Source: Candidatus Woesearchaeota archaeon
GTDB taxonomy: Archaea > Nanobdellota > Nanobdellia > Woesearchaeales > B29-G15
DNA: 64,000 nt
NCBI GenBank assembly: GCA_017610005.1
Contig: JAFCCU010000007.1
Span: 1 to 64,000 of the forward strand
Reading direction: 5' to 3'
This document shows, piece after piece, positions 26,959 to 34,467 of this stretch (its first letter is position 1; each line of letters starts with the position of its first letter). The notes beneath the pieces were generated by a model. It was given only the letters and a program-made list of their open reading frames with translations, searched no databases and had not been told where the DNA came from. The position numbers and the translations under genes were made by a program.

Positions 26959-27609
26959 ATGCCAGATGATCCATTTGATTTAAAGATCCAGGAATACTTT
27001 AGGGGAGTAGATTCAGCAGGTCCAAGAGAATATGATTCTGAGACTGGACCAAGGGGGATTTTTGTGCCATCTAATTTAGAACATACATCTGTTGCTTTGG
27101 AAACTTTAATTGAGAGAGGGATTATTAACCCAAGAAGACCATTTGTTGATTTAAGCTCTGGAGATGGAAGAGTTGCAATTCAAGCAAATGCTGTTTATGG
27201 TTTGATGACTATTGCAATTGAAGAAAGTAAGGCATTAATCGCAGAATCAATAGGGCATTGGCAGAATTTACAAGGAGGGATTGTATCAATCATCCCTCTT
27301 GTTTTTGTTGAAGGGGATTTTAGTAAAGATGCCACTTACGCGCAGGCAGGAATTAAATTTGAAGATGTTGGAACGTTTTTTAATTTCTCTACAAAAGATT
27401 ATGAATTAATTGCAGATCAAGTTGCTGACCGTTCACCCCCCGGCACAGTATTTATGTTGTATTCTTTCGGAGCTAATAAACTACAAAATCCAGCTCTTAA
27501 ATTAGTCAAACAATTTGAGTTTGAAAAAGGATTTGATGGCCATCCCACAAAAGCTACACTTGATGTATACAAGAAGAAAAAGCAAATAAGAAATCCTTTT
27601 AGAAGGTAA
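26959..27609 (+). CDS. class I SAM-dependent methyltransferase-like protein
   Basis: A 216-residue protein. F-V-D-L-S-S-G-D-G-R-V-A-I-Q-A (about 56-70) is a class I motif I for S-adenosylmethionine binding, followed by I-A-I-E-E (motif II acidic residue). F-N-F-S-T-K-D and V-F-M-L-Y-S-F-G follow in the later strands. It resembles the DOT1/protein-methyltransferase-like group, but no target can be named. Its own TATA box precedes it. Confidence 0.75.
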   Translation: MPDDPFDLKIQEYFRGVDSAGPREYDSETGPRGIFVPSNLEHTSVALETLIERGIINPRRPFVDLSSGDGRVAIQANAVYGLMTIAIEESKALIAESIGHWQNLQGGIVSIIPLVFVEGDFSKDATYAQAGIKFEDVGTFFNFSTKDYELIADQVADRSPPGTVFMLYSFGANKLQNPALKLVKQFEFEKGFDGHPTKATLDVYKKKKQIRNPFRR

Positions 27610-27638
27610 ATTATTTATTAAATTATTCTTAAGTATTT

Positions 27639-28080
27639 ATGATTATTAAATGTGATAAAAGACATTTAGCAGAACTTGCTAGTGTTGACTTTGAATCTGA
27701 GCACCCAAAGGGGCCTAACAAGGGCCAAAGTATATCAAGATTCGGTACATTTCAAAAAAAGAAACATGGTACGCATTTAAGATTAAAAATAAACTTGTTG
27801 GTTACATTAAAAGGAGATTTCCCTGGCTACAAACACTGTGAAATATATTGGCTTGCTGTAAGAAAAAGTTTTCAAGGTAAAAGAATTGGATCAGCCCTTG
27901 TCAGCTACATAATAAAAATTGCAAAAGATAAAGGCTACAGAAAAGTTTGTCTATACACTGATGAAGGAAGCCCAAAAATTTTACAAGAAAAATAAATTTA
28001 AAGAGATTAATAAATTTAAGGGTTATTATGGATTTGAAACAGGTAGCACTACTGCAGTGTTATTGTGTCGAGAAATCTAA
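27639..28080 (+). pseudogene. GNAT acetyltransferase with a single-base frameshift
   Basis: The first 118 codons (27639-27995) encode a GNAT fold with the acetyl-CoA loop R-K-S-F-Q-G-K-R-I-G-S-A-L (Q/R-x-x-G-x-G/A). The frame then ends early. Shifting the frame by one at the A-run 27974-27978 restores K-F-Y-K-K-N-K-F-K-E-I, the conserved final strand and helix, and continues to a TAA at 28078-28080. Adding one A (five to six) would give a normal 147-residue protein. It may be a true mutation, programmed slippage or a sequencing error. Confidence 0.8.
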
Positions 28081-29045
28081 TTTAACCTTGCAGCCTTCTC
28101 AATTGCTGAATAAATAAAAGTACTTGTATAAGGATATTTAGTTGGTGCCTGGTAAGGTTTGCCTGGCCTGCCATGAATATGACTTACCTCAATAATCCTT
28201 GGCGAGACTCTATCCATCCTTCCCTTTTTTTCTACTCTAAGCTGAACTCCTTTCCTCAATTCTCTTTGTGAATTTGGATTAAGTACAACTCCTTCAGTTA
28301 TCTCTACCTCATTTGAATAGCGGTGAAATAACCTAACCCTTTGCCCCACTTCAAAGTCCTCCGCAGTATACCAAATCCTTTTTGATGAAATTAATCTCAT
28401 CCTTTCATTACTTAAAACAATGTCTCTTAGCCCTTTAAATGAGTCAGTGAAATAATCTTCACCTTTTACTCTTGGTGAAAATTCTGGATGAACATATAAG
28501 ACAGAGACGCCATCTACGCCCCTTGCTAAGTCAACTCCCCCTTGAGAATCATCAATAATAACAATGTTATCAAACCGCTTTCCTTCAAGATAGCTTAGTA
28601 ATTCTAAGGGCTTACTGCTTCCTTCAGTTGCAAACGCTCGTTCTTCTGGGAATAAATGTCTAATCCCCAAAATATCAAGAAACTTTGGTAACCCCAAATT
28701 ATCAGTATTCGAAATTACAATTTGTTCATGCCCTGCGTTCTCAATTGCTATTAATGTTTTATGAAGTCCTTCTGTGGGATTCATATTTTTTCTAACTAAA
28801 TCAAAATTAGCGTGACCAAGGGCAACAGCTTCAGCCTGGAGTTGTAAGCAAACATGTTCAGGCAAGGAAGGCACAAGTTGTTGAAAATATTGGTACCAAG
28901 GAAGCCCATAAAGTTCGTGGATATCTTTAAGCGTAAACCGTTTATCAGTAACTCCTCCTTCTAAAACACGATTAGAAAACTCCATGACAGAAAGTTCATT
29001 ACCTACCTCCATTACCCCATGCAAATCCCAAACTATTAAGTCCAT
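28077..29045 (-). CDS. HAD-superfamily hydrolase with extra C-terminal domain
   Basis: A 322-residue protein. HAD motifs: D-L-H-G-V-M near residue 7 (motif I, but the second acidic residue is His), I-S-N-T-D-N (motif II), a Lys in S-S-K-P (motif III) and I-I-D-D-S-Q-G-G-V (motif IV). A helical cap lies between about 15 and 100. Residues 225-322 add a beta-rich basic domain with no recognised family (F-E-V-G-Q-R-V-R-L-F, R-V-E-K-K-G). The Asp-to-His change affects the usual acid/base residue. The gene overlaps the restored GNAT frame by 4 bp, tail to tail. Confidence 0.8.
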   Translation of the reverse strand: MDLIVWDLHGVMEVGNELSVMEFSNRVLEGGVTDKRFTLKDIHELYGLPWYQYFQQLVPSLPEHVCLQLQAEAVALGHANFDLVRKNMNPTEGLHKTLIAIENAGHEQIVISNTDNLGLPKFLDILGIRHLFPEERAFATEGSSKPLELLSYLEGKRFDNIVIIDDSQGGVDLARGVDGVSVLYVHPEFSPRVKGEDYFTDSFKGLRDIVLSNERMRLISSKRIWYTAEDFEVGQRVRLFHRYSNEVEITEGVVLNPNSQRELRKGVQLRVEKKGRMDRVSPRIIEVSHIHGRPGKPYQAPTKYPYTSTFIYSAIEKAARLN

Positions 29046-29095
29046 GAAAAAGAAGAATTGAAGTTTATTAATAAAGGTGCGTAGACACTAAAGAG

Positions 29096-29794
29096 TTAAA
29101 CCTTTAGATGCAAAATGCAAAACTCTTTTTCCCAAATTTCATCAACAATTTTTGCATCTAGGGTTTTAACAATTTCAAGAATTTCAGCCTTTTTCCACCA
29201 TTTGGAGGTGTAACCGGTTCTACTCACAAATTGTCCTTTTTCAAAATCAGTTTTTAGTTGGTCTGGAGTCCCCACCATATCAGCAATTTCTGCATACATT
29301 TTAATTCCCCATGGTTTCAATGCTTCTTGTCTAAAAAATGAGATTATTAACTCTCCTCCACCTACAAGTTTTTCTTTAACACTATTAATAACACTCTTCC
29401 AATCTCCTTCGATTGTACCAATAGTATTTTGTAATAGTAAAAATACCGGATTATCTAAATCTTCTTTTAAAACATCTGAGAGTTTTGTGATATCTCCTTC
29501 TATAACGCTGCAATTATCATATAAAGAACACCTTCTCTTTAATTCTGGCAACATATTTGGATGGAATTCAATAGTTATAAGATGGTTTGCAAACTTGGAA
29601 ATAATTGGTAAAACTCTTCCATAACCAGAAGCAAGATCAATAAACAGCTTATTTTTTTTGTCATTAATGGCTGCAATTAGCTTAAACTCTTTTTCCATAA
29701 ACTCATGAAGAGTTTTGTCATCAGAATCTTCCACAAGTTTCTGATACTTTTCAGCTGAATATGCTCTCATATTCTTAATAATTTCTTTAATCAT
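29096..29794 (-). CDS. class I SAM-dependent methyltransferase
   Basis: A 232-residue enzyme: L-F-I-D-L-A-S-G-Y-G-R-V-L (about 50-62) is motif I, I-T-I-E-F-H-P-N holds the motif II Glu, and V-I-E-G-D-I-T supplies the adenine-binding Asp. L-L-L-Q-N-T-I-G-T lies at the position of motif IV. A small-molecule or protein substrate is possible. It overlaps the upstream gene by 8 bp, indicating co-transcription. An internal Met at residue 9 is an alternative start. Confidence 0.85.
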   Translation of the reverse strand: MIKEIIKNMRAYSAEKYQKLVEDSDDKTLHEFMEKEFKLIAAINDKKNKLFIDLASGYGRVLPIISKFANHLITIEFHPNMLPELKRRCSLYDNCSVIEGDITKLSDVLKEDLDNPVFLLLQNTIGTIEGDWKSVINSVKEKLVGGGELIISFFRQEALKPWGIKMYAEIADMVGTPDQLKTDFEKGQFVSRTGYTSKWWKKAEILEIVKTLDAKIVDEIWEKEFCILHLKV

Positions 29795-30365
29795 TTATAA
29801 AGGTTGTTTGCCTATACCTCTTACCAGTTGTTGCTCCAAATGCTTCGGGCATAGCATAAAGATTTGCAATAGCTTCCTTTCTAATAACATGATTTGCCAT
29901 GTACCTGTAACCACTAATTGCAATATCCAGCAAATCTCCGATGGCTGGCAGGAAAGTTATTGCTTCAAAAGTATTCAGAATCCTCCTTTCTGCTTTGTAA
30001 CCTTTTTCTTTTAATGTATGCAATGACACTTTTTTAAATTGCAACTCAAAGATTTCCTCTGCTAATGAAATTACAATACCTACAGGAAAGGTAAAAAATG
30101 AAGAGATATCAAATAGCATTCCAGGCGCACTTAAAATCCTTGCCCAGTTATCTGACTTTAATGATTGCTCATAATAATCGGCATTGTTCCTGTAACTATC
30201 TTGCACAATTTCTGCAAGATCATCTCTGCCTAAGCCCCTATCTGCTAGAGCTTCTCTAACCTGATTTCTACGGTAAAGCTTTTTTGTTTGCTTTTCAACA
30301 TTGAAAGTAGGCCAGAGTATTTCATCAAAGTCACTTGCAAATTCCTGTATTATTGTTGATACCAT
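29787..30365 (-). CDS. hypothetical protein with two hydrophobic segments
   Basis: A 192-residue protein of unknown family. The N-terminus is polar and helical (about 1-70). Hydrophobic segments near 82-100 (I-S-S-F-F-T-F-P-V-G-I-V-I-S-L) and 133-150 (T-F-L-P-A-I-G-D-L-L-D-I) could be membrane helices. Co-transcribed with the methyltransferase downstream. Nothing in it suggests a catalytic site. Confidence 0.65.
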   Translation of the reverse strand: MVSTIIQEFASDFDEILWPTFNVEKQTKKLYRRNQVREALADRGLGRDDLAEIVQDSYRNNADYYEQSLKSDNWARILSAPGMLFDISSFFTFPVGIVISLAEEIFELQFKKVSLHTLKEKGYKAERRILNTFEAITFLPAIGDLLDIAISGYRYMANHVIRKEAIANLYAMPEAFGATTGKRYRQTTFIND

Positions 30366-30501
30366 TGTAAGTCTTTAGGAGAGGAGAGCAATTAAAAAAG
30401 TAATTTTCAAAAAATAAGATTTTGCTGAGAAATTTAGAAATCTTTTCGTTAATACTTGCAATCAGGAGGGAATAAGCTAGATACAGCATATAATTAGTCT
30501 T

Positions 30502-31037
30502 TCAAACAGAATCATGATCCGGGAACATATCTTGGAACTTTTCATTGATTGAATTAAGTCTTAAAAGATGCTCTCCCCCCTCTACATAAAGAGGATATAT
30601 ACCTTGATGAAAACTAGGCATAATCATTCCATCTGAGATAATAGTTGCTCTTTCTCCTGTCGGGTCTGCATTGGTCTCAAGCAAAGTTCTGGCTTGATCA
30701 TACTCGCATGTTTCGATCAGTCGCGAAAGATGCACCCCAAGCGCTACTTCGACAGGACCATAAAATCGAGTAACAAGAGAAAGGACAGTTTCTGGTTCAG
30801 GTAGCAAAATTATACCTGGTGGGGCACCTATTATTGATTCAATAATCGCATAGGATAAAGGTTCATACTGAACAATTGCAGTTCTTTCAGGGAAATTTTC
30901 AACACCCCTATGTACAGAGTAAATAAGAGTAAGATTTTCAAGTTGGCTTTCAATAACTGTTGGGGCTCTTGAGCTCCGGCAACAGGCCCTAAAAACGGAA
31001 TTAAAAGAGCAATTAATCCAGCTGCAATTCGTCTCAT
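30502..31037 (-). pseudogene. secreted protein with frameshift after the signal peptide
   Basis: A signal peptide (M-R-R-I-A-A-G-L-I-A-L-L-I-P-F-L-G-P-V-A-G-A-Q-E-P) at 31037-30966 is in one frame. The matching mature domain (P-T-V-I-E-S-Q-L-E-N-L, through R-F-Y-G-P-V-E-V-A-L-G-V-H-L) continues in another frame to the stop at 30502. Restoring one C in the CCCC run (minus strand, 30962-30965) joins them into about 178 residues. As read, the first frame stops after 68 codons. It may be broken or carry a sequencing error. Confidence 0.75.
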
Positions 31038-31080
31038 AAGATTAGGTAAGGACTTCTACTTTAAAATACTTTTTAAGAAA

Positions 31081-31090
31081 TTTTATAAAC
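31081..31090 (-). promoter_or_regulatory. TATA-like element for the secreted protein
   Basis: Minus-strand TTTATAAAAT lies 44-53 bp before the ATG at 31037. It is somewhat far for a leaderless start, so the call is weak. Confidence 0.35.
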
Positions 31091-31145
31091 AATTCAAAAG
31101 GTCACTAATTCATGACAATTAAAAGGTTGTCATTGTGTTGTTGCC

Positions 31146-31538
31146 TTAAAATAATAAATCAGGATTAGCTTTAAACATTTCAACAACATAAGGTTCTTTT
31201 TTTAATTCTTTTAATTCTTCTAGTGTAACCCATCTAAATTCTGTGTGCTCTTTAGAAAGAACAATCTCCCCCCCTAAGTATTTAGTTGAATAAATGATAA
31301 ACTTAACATCGCTCCCGAATTGATATCTTATTAATTCAAAGAATGGCTTAAAGTCTGTTAAATTTAATTTAGTTTCTTCAAGAACTTCTCTTTTAATACC
31401 TATCTCAGGAGTCTCATTTTCTTCAACAGTGCCTCCAGGAAAATCCCAATGCCTTGGAAATGCTCTGTCATCTGGCGCACGTTTTACTATAAGAATTAAA
31501 TCGCCTTTTTTAATAATTGCTTTAACTGCGGTTATCAT
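31146..31538 (-). CDS. NUDIX hydrolase
   Basis: A 130-residue NUDIX protein: P-G-G-T-V-E-E-N-E-T-P-E, then I-K-R-E-V-L-E-E-T-K fits the NUDIX box G-x5-E-x7-R-E-x-x-E-E, which binds Mg and cleaves nucleoside diphosphate-linked compounds. An upstream in-frame ATG at 31664 would add 42 residues. That extension has no family match and overlaps a TATA box and leader for the plus-strand gene, so the ATG at 31538 is preferred. TATATATTTAGTATATA lies just upstream of it. Confidence 0.85.
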   Translation of the reverse strand: MITAVKAIIKKGDLILIVKRAPDDRAFPRHWDFPGGTVEENETPEIGIKREVLEETKLNLTDFKPFFELIRYQFGSDVKFIIYSTKYLGGEIVLSKEHTEFRWVTLEELKELKKEPYVVEMFKANPDLLF

Positions 31539-31650
31539 AACCTTGTTGTATATATTTAGTATATAATGGCTTTGGAAATAATTATGAGGAACCCCTAGAA
31601 AGGGGCCTCTGATTATCTCACAACCCACTGGACATTTACAGTACGTTTCT

Positions 31651-31720
31651 TTATAAAGAATCATTACTTCTTAATCTTTGTCGCCAATGCGGCGGACCCC
31701 ACCCTTGCAAAGGGGCTGAA
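31651..31720 (+). promoter_or_regulatory. promoter and structured leader of the small gene at 31751
   Basis: CTTTATAAAG (31651-31660) is a TATA box. About 25 bp downstream the leader begins with a CGCC-AATG-CGGCG hairpin, followed by CCCTT-GCA-AAGGG. A strong GGAAGGAGGTC ribosome site lies at 31734-31743. The leader is more GC-rich than its surroundings. Confidence 0.5.
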
Positions 31721-31750
31721 ACAAAATCCGAAAGGAAGGAGGTCTATCAA

Positions 31751-32026
31751 ATGACAAATAAACCAGAAAAAAAGTTTAGAGCAGGTCCAATAACTGCAAC
31801 ACTATGGAAAAACAGTGTTACAAGACAGGATGGAACAACAGGTGAGTTCTACACAATTTCCCTTGAGAGGTCTTACAAAGATAAAGCCGATCAATGGGCC
31901 AAAACTCAAAGTTTAAGGGTAAATGACTTGCCAAAGGCAACTTTAGTTTTAAACAAGGCTTATGAGTTTTTAACTCTTAAGGAAGTAGATCAAAATAGTA
32001 GTGAGCCAGAGGTTGAAGAAATTTAA
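31751..32026 (+). CDS. small conserved-looking protein upstream of radA
   Basis: A 91-residue protein with the strong ribosome site GGAAGGAGGTC eight bases before the ATG. Pattern F-R-A-G-P-I-T-A-T-L-W-K-N, then E-F-Y-T-I-S-L-E-R-S-Y-K-D, then L-P-K-A-T-L-V-L-N-K-A-Y-E-F-L, with an acidic tail. This resembles a widespread family of small uncharacterised proteins with a five-strand-plus-helix layout. A nucleic-acid-binding role is plausible from its position before radA but not shown. Confidence 0.8.
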   Translation: MTNKPEKKFRAGPITATLWKNSVTRQDGTTGEFYTISLERSYKDKADQWAKTQSLRVNDLPKATLVLNKAYEFLTLKEVDQNSSEPEVEEI

Positions 32027-32075
32027 GTTGGTGGGTGTGGCCAAAAGTCACACTCCTCATATCCTCAAAAAAATA

Positions 32076-32113
32076 TTTATATATCATATACCACCAGTCA
32101 AATAGGCTGGTGG
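32076..32113 (+). promoter_or_regulatory. radA promoter with start-site dyad
   Basis: TTTATATATC (32076-32085) is a TATA box. A perfect inverted repeat CCACCAG-N9-CTGGTGG (32091-32113) sits where transcription should begin, the position of a repressor operator. Confidence 0.5.
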
Positions 32114-32240
32114 AACATAAGAGTTATATGATGTGCTCGAGAACGAGTGACCCGATACGAAATCGAGCATGCCACTAGTGTATTCACTGGCGGCGGTCAC
32201 GAGTTATTGACATTCAAACAACATAACACGAGGTGGATTA
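32114..32240 (+). other. radA leader with possible alternative RNA helices and a short upstream ORF
   Basis: Complementary segments include TGCTCGA (32134-32140) with TCGAGCA (32163-32169), CTCG-AGAA-CGAG (32136-32147), and GTGACC (32147-32152) with GGTCAC (32195-32200). Some of these exclude each other. An ATG-ATG at 32128-32133 opens a 16-codon ORF that ends at a TAG (32176-32178), out of frame with radA. A GAGGTGG ribosome-like site lies at 32230-32236. Confidence 0.4.
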
Positions 32241-33178
32241 AAATTACAAATGAAGATTTAGGAAAATTACCAGGAGTAGGTTTAGCAACAGCTGCTAAAT
32301 TAAAGGACGCTGGTTACGATTCTATGATGAGTATTGCAGTTGCATCTATTGGAGAACTTGAGGAAGCTTCAGGCTTAGGCTCAAGTCCAGCAAGAAAGAT
32401 AATCAACTTTGCCAGAGAAAACCTCAACATGGGGTTTCAATCAGGCATAGAATTACTTGAAAAAAGAAAAACAGTTGTAAGAATCCCATCAGGAAGTGAA
32501 GCGCTTGATAAGTTGATGGGAGGGGGCTTTGAAACTGGGTGCATTGTAGAAGCCTATGGAGAATTTGGTTCAGGTAAGACTCAAATTGCACACTTACTTT
32601 GTGTAATGGCTCAAAAGATTGATCCAGAGGCAGTTGCAGTATATATTGATACTGAAAATACCTTTAGGCCTGAAAGAATTGAACAATTAGCTAAAGGGGC
32701 AGGCCTTGATCCAAAAAAGGTTTTGCAAAATATCAAAGTAGCAAGAGCATATAATTCAGATCATCAAATGCTGCTTGCTGAAAAAGTAGGAGACTTAGCA
32801 AAAAAAGAAAACTTAAAGGTTACACTTGTTGTAGTAGATTCATTAACTGCACACTTTAGAGCTGAATTTATTGGCAGGGGAACCTTATCAGAACGTCAAC
32901 AGAAATTAAACAGGCACATGCATACCCTATTAAAACTTGCAGACACTCAAAATGCTTGCGTGTTTTTAACAAATCAAGTTATGAGTACACCAGATGTTTT
33001 CTTTGGAGATCCAACAAGAGCAATTGGGGGCCACATTGTGGCCCACGCCTCAACATTCAGAATATACCTACGTAAAGGTAAGAAGGGATCAAGGGTTGCA
33101 AAACTTGTAGATTCACCAAATCTACCTGATGGAGAAGCAGCATTTTATGTTAGGACAGAAGGGTTTGAGGATATATAA
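32147..33178 (+). CDS. radA: DNA repair and recombination protein RadA
   Basis: Archaeal RecA/Rad51 recombinase, which forms filaments on single-stranded DNA for strand exchange. Helix-hairpin-helix N-terminal domain: L-P-G-V-G-L-A-T-A-A-K-L, then R-K-I-I-N-F-A-R-E-N. Walker A is G-E-F-G-S-G-K-T-Q; Walker B follows V-V-V-D-S-L-T-A-H-F-R-A-E; L1/L2 and the ATP cap L-T-N-Q-V-M-S-T-P-D are present. There is no intein. The start is uncertain: the GTG at 32147 adds about 30 residues unlike other RadA proteins (V-T-R-Y-E-I-E-H), while the homologous part starts near I-K-I-T-N-E-D-L just after the GAGGTGG site, with no standard start codon there. Confidence 0.93.
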   Translation: MTRYEIEHATSVFTGGGHELLTFKQHNTRWIKITNEDLGKLPGVGLATAAKLKDAGYDSMMSIAVASIGELEEASGLGSSPARKIINFARENLNMGFQSGIELLEKRKTVVRIPSGSEALDKLMGGGFETGCIVEAYGEFGSGKTQIAHLLCVMAQKIDPEAVAVYIDTENTFRPERIEQLAKGAGLDPKKVLQNIKVARAYNSDHQMLLAEKVGDLAKKENLKVTLVVVDSLTAHFRAEFIGRGTLSERQQKLNRHMHTLLKLADTQNACVFLTNQVMSTPDVFFGDPTRAIGGHIVAHASTFRIYLRKGKKGSRVAKLVDSPNLPDGEAAFYVRTEGFEDI

Positions 33179-33222
33179 ACATTTATATATCTCATTCTCC
33201 CTAATTTTTATTAGGTGATATA

Positions 33223-33330
33223 ATGTCAAAGACAATGGACTCTGTGTGGACAATTTTAACGATTATTGCGGTTATTGTTGGAATTGCAGGGATCGTTGCA
33301 ATTATCCTTAAGATATTTGGAGTAATTTAA
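33223..33330 (+). CDS. 35-residue single-helix membrane peptide
   Basis: M-S-K-T-M-D-S-V-W-T followed by one hydrophobic helix. AGGTGAT (33213-33219) is an excellent ribosome site four bases before the ATG, and the next gene starts immediately after its stop, so it is probably translated. Function unknown. Confidence 0.65.
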   Translation: MSKTMDSVWTILTIIAVIVGIAGIVAIILKIFGVI

Positions 33331-33513
33331 GTGTACGATGTCACCAGAAGTGATGTCTTACATGTTGTTTCATTCTTCTTTACAATTATTTTAATAGGTT
33401 ATGGATTAATTAAGGGATTAGACACAATTGAGCTTTGGATTAATATGGGTTACTTTTTTACCTTAATCATAATGTTTTTAGATTATTATTTTGACAGAAA
33501 GGTGAAAAAGTGA
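33331..33513 (+). CDS. small two-helix membrane protein
   Basis: A 60-residue protein with a GTG start directly after the previous stop. Two membrane helices (about 11-28 and 36-51) and a basic tail (D-R-K-V-K-K). It overlaps the DUF2283 gene by 4 bp, so it belongs to a three-gene unit. Function unknown. Confidence 0.6.
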   Translation: MYDVTRSDVLHVVSFFFTIILIGYGLIKGLDTIELWINMGYFFTLIIMFLDYYFDRKVKK

Positions 33514-33830
33514 TATATGATTCAGAAGAAGATATTTTATCTTTATCTCGTGGAAGAAATGTCAAGGCATCAATTGATATTGGAGATTTTATTATTGACA
33601 TTGATTATAAGGGATTTGTTGCAGGTATTGAAATTTTAAATGCTTCTGAAAATCTAGATATTCCTTCTGAAACTTTAAAGAGTGCATCTATGAATGTTTC
33701 ATACAAAACTAAATATGTTGTGTTGTCACTTGTTATGAAATTTGCAAATTCAGAAAAAAGTCTAGCTATTCCGTTGGCAGTTGAATTGGGCCCCAAGGGA
33801 TCAGAACAAGAACTCTTTGCCGTAGTTTAA
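33510..33830 (+). CDS. DUF2283-family protein
   Basis: A 106-residue protein matching the small DUF2283 fold: Y-D-S-E-E-D-I-L-S-L near the start, then I-I-D-I-D-Y-K-G-F-V-A-G-I-E-I-L-N-A-S-E, the family's signature. Function of the family is unknown. It overlaps the upstream membrane gene by 4 bp. Confidence 0.75.
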   Translation: MIYDSEEDILSLSRGRNVKASIDIGDFIIDIDYKGFVAGIEILNASENLDIPSETLKSASMNVSYKTKYVVLSLVMKFANSEKSLAIPLAVELGPKGSEQELFAVV

Positions 33831-33942
33831 TTTTTTACTTTCTCTTCGGATATATAACTGTAGGGGCTTTTGAAGGGATTTTATCTTGAGAATTTACTTC
33901 TAGGTAAAATATATATATCTACTCCGGATTACTTAGTCTACT
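33831..33942 (+). promoter_or_regulatory. intergenic promoter region
   Basis: A TAAAATATATATATC run around 33905-33918 is a TATA box about 30 bp before the ATG at 33943. Confidence 0.45.
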
Positions 33943-34467
33943 ATGAAAAAAATCCTAGTAATAATAATCCCATTAATTATTCTTGCAATTTTCTTTTACC
34001 TTGAAACAAGACCATCTCCTTACATCGGGCCTCCACAATATAATGGTTACATTGAAGAACAGATAATGGAAGATTTGATCTATTCAGATAGGCCTATGAG
34101 CTTTCCAACCCCAGAGGCCCAGATGAGGACAAATGCTGAAGAGCTTATACATTTCGGGATAAAAAATCTAAATAATAACACCTTAAATTATCAAATTAAA
34201 TTGCAGGATCTAAATACTGATAATGAAGGTAACCCAGGCATTTGCTCTCCCGAAGAGTATATTATTTCAAACAAAGAAAACCAATGTTTTACATTTGTTT
34301 TTGATGATTCAATTAAACCACTTGCTCCAGATCAAGTGGCTATTGAGAGTATAAAAATTAATTCTCAAAAAAGAAACAGTACCTATATGTTTAAGTTAAT
34401 CATCTGGGATGTTGACAATGATAAACAATATGCAAGCAAGACCTTTTTCATTCAGGTGATCCCTTAA
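33943..34467 (+). CDS. exported protein of unknown function
   Basis: A 174-residue protein with an N-terminal signal or anchor helix (K-K-I-L-V-I-I-I-P-L-I-I-L-A-I-F) and an external beta-rich domain. The domain has two cysteines (G-I-C-S and Q-C-F) about 16 residues apart and a closing strand K-T-F-F-I-Q-V. The pattern recalls small immunoglobulin-like domains. It overlaps the convergent RFC gene by 20 bp. Confidence 0.7.
   Translation: MKKILVIIIPLIILAIFFYLETRPSPYIGPPQYNGYIEEQIMEDLIYSDRPMSFPTPEAQMRTNAEELIHFGIKNLNNNTLNYQIKLQDLNTDNEGNPGICSPEEYIISNKENQCFTFVFDDSIKPLAPDQVAIESIKINSQKRNSTYMFKLIIWDVDNDKQYASKTFFIQVIP

Noticed and set aside
31539..31664. 42-residue N-terminal extension of the NUDIX protein
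   Set aside because: It overlaps a TATA box and hairpin leader of the opposite gene and has no family match; the ATG at 31538 has its own TATA element.
32147..33178. Intein in RadA
   Set aside because: The recombinase motifs follow each other without an insertion.
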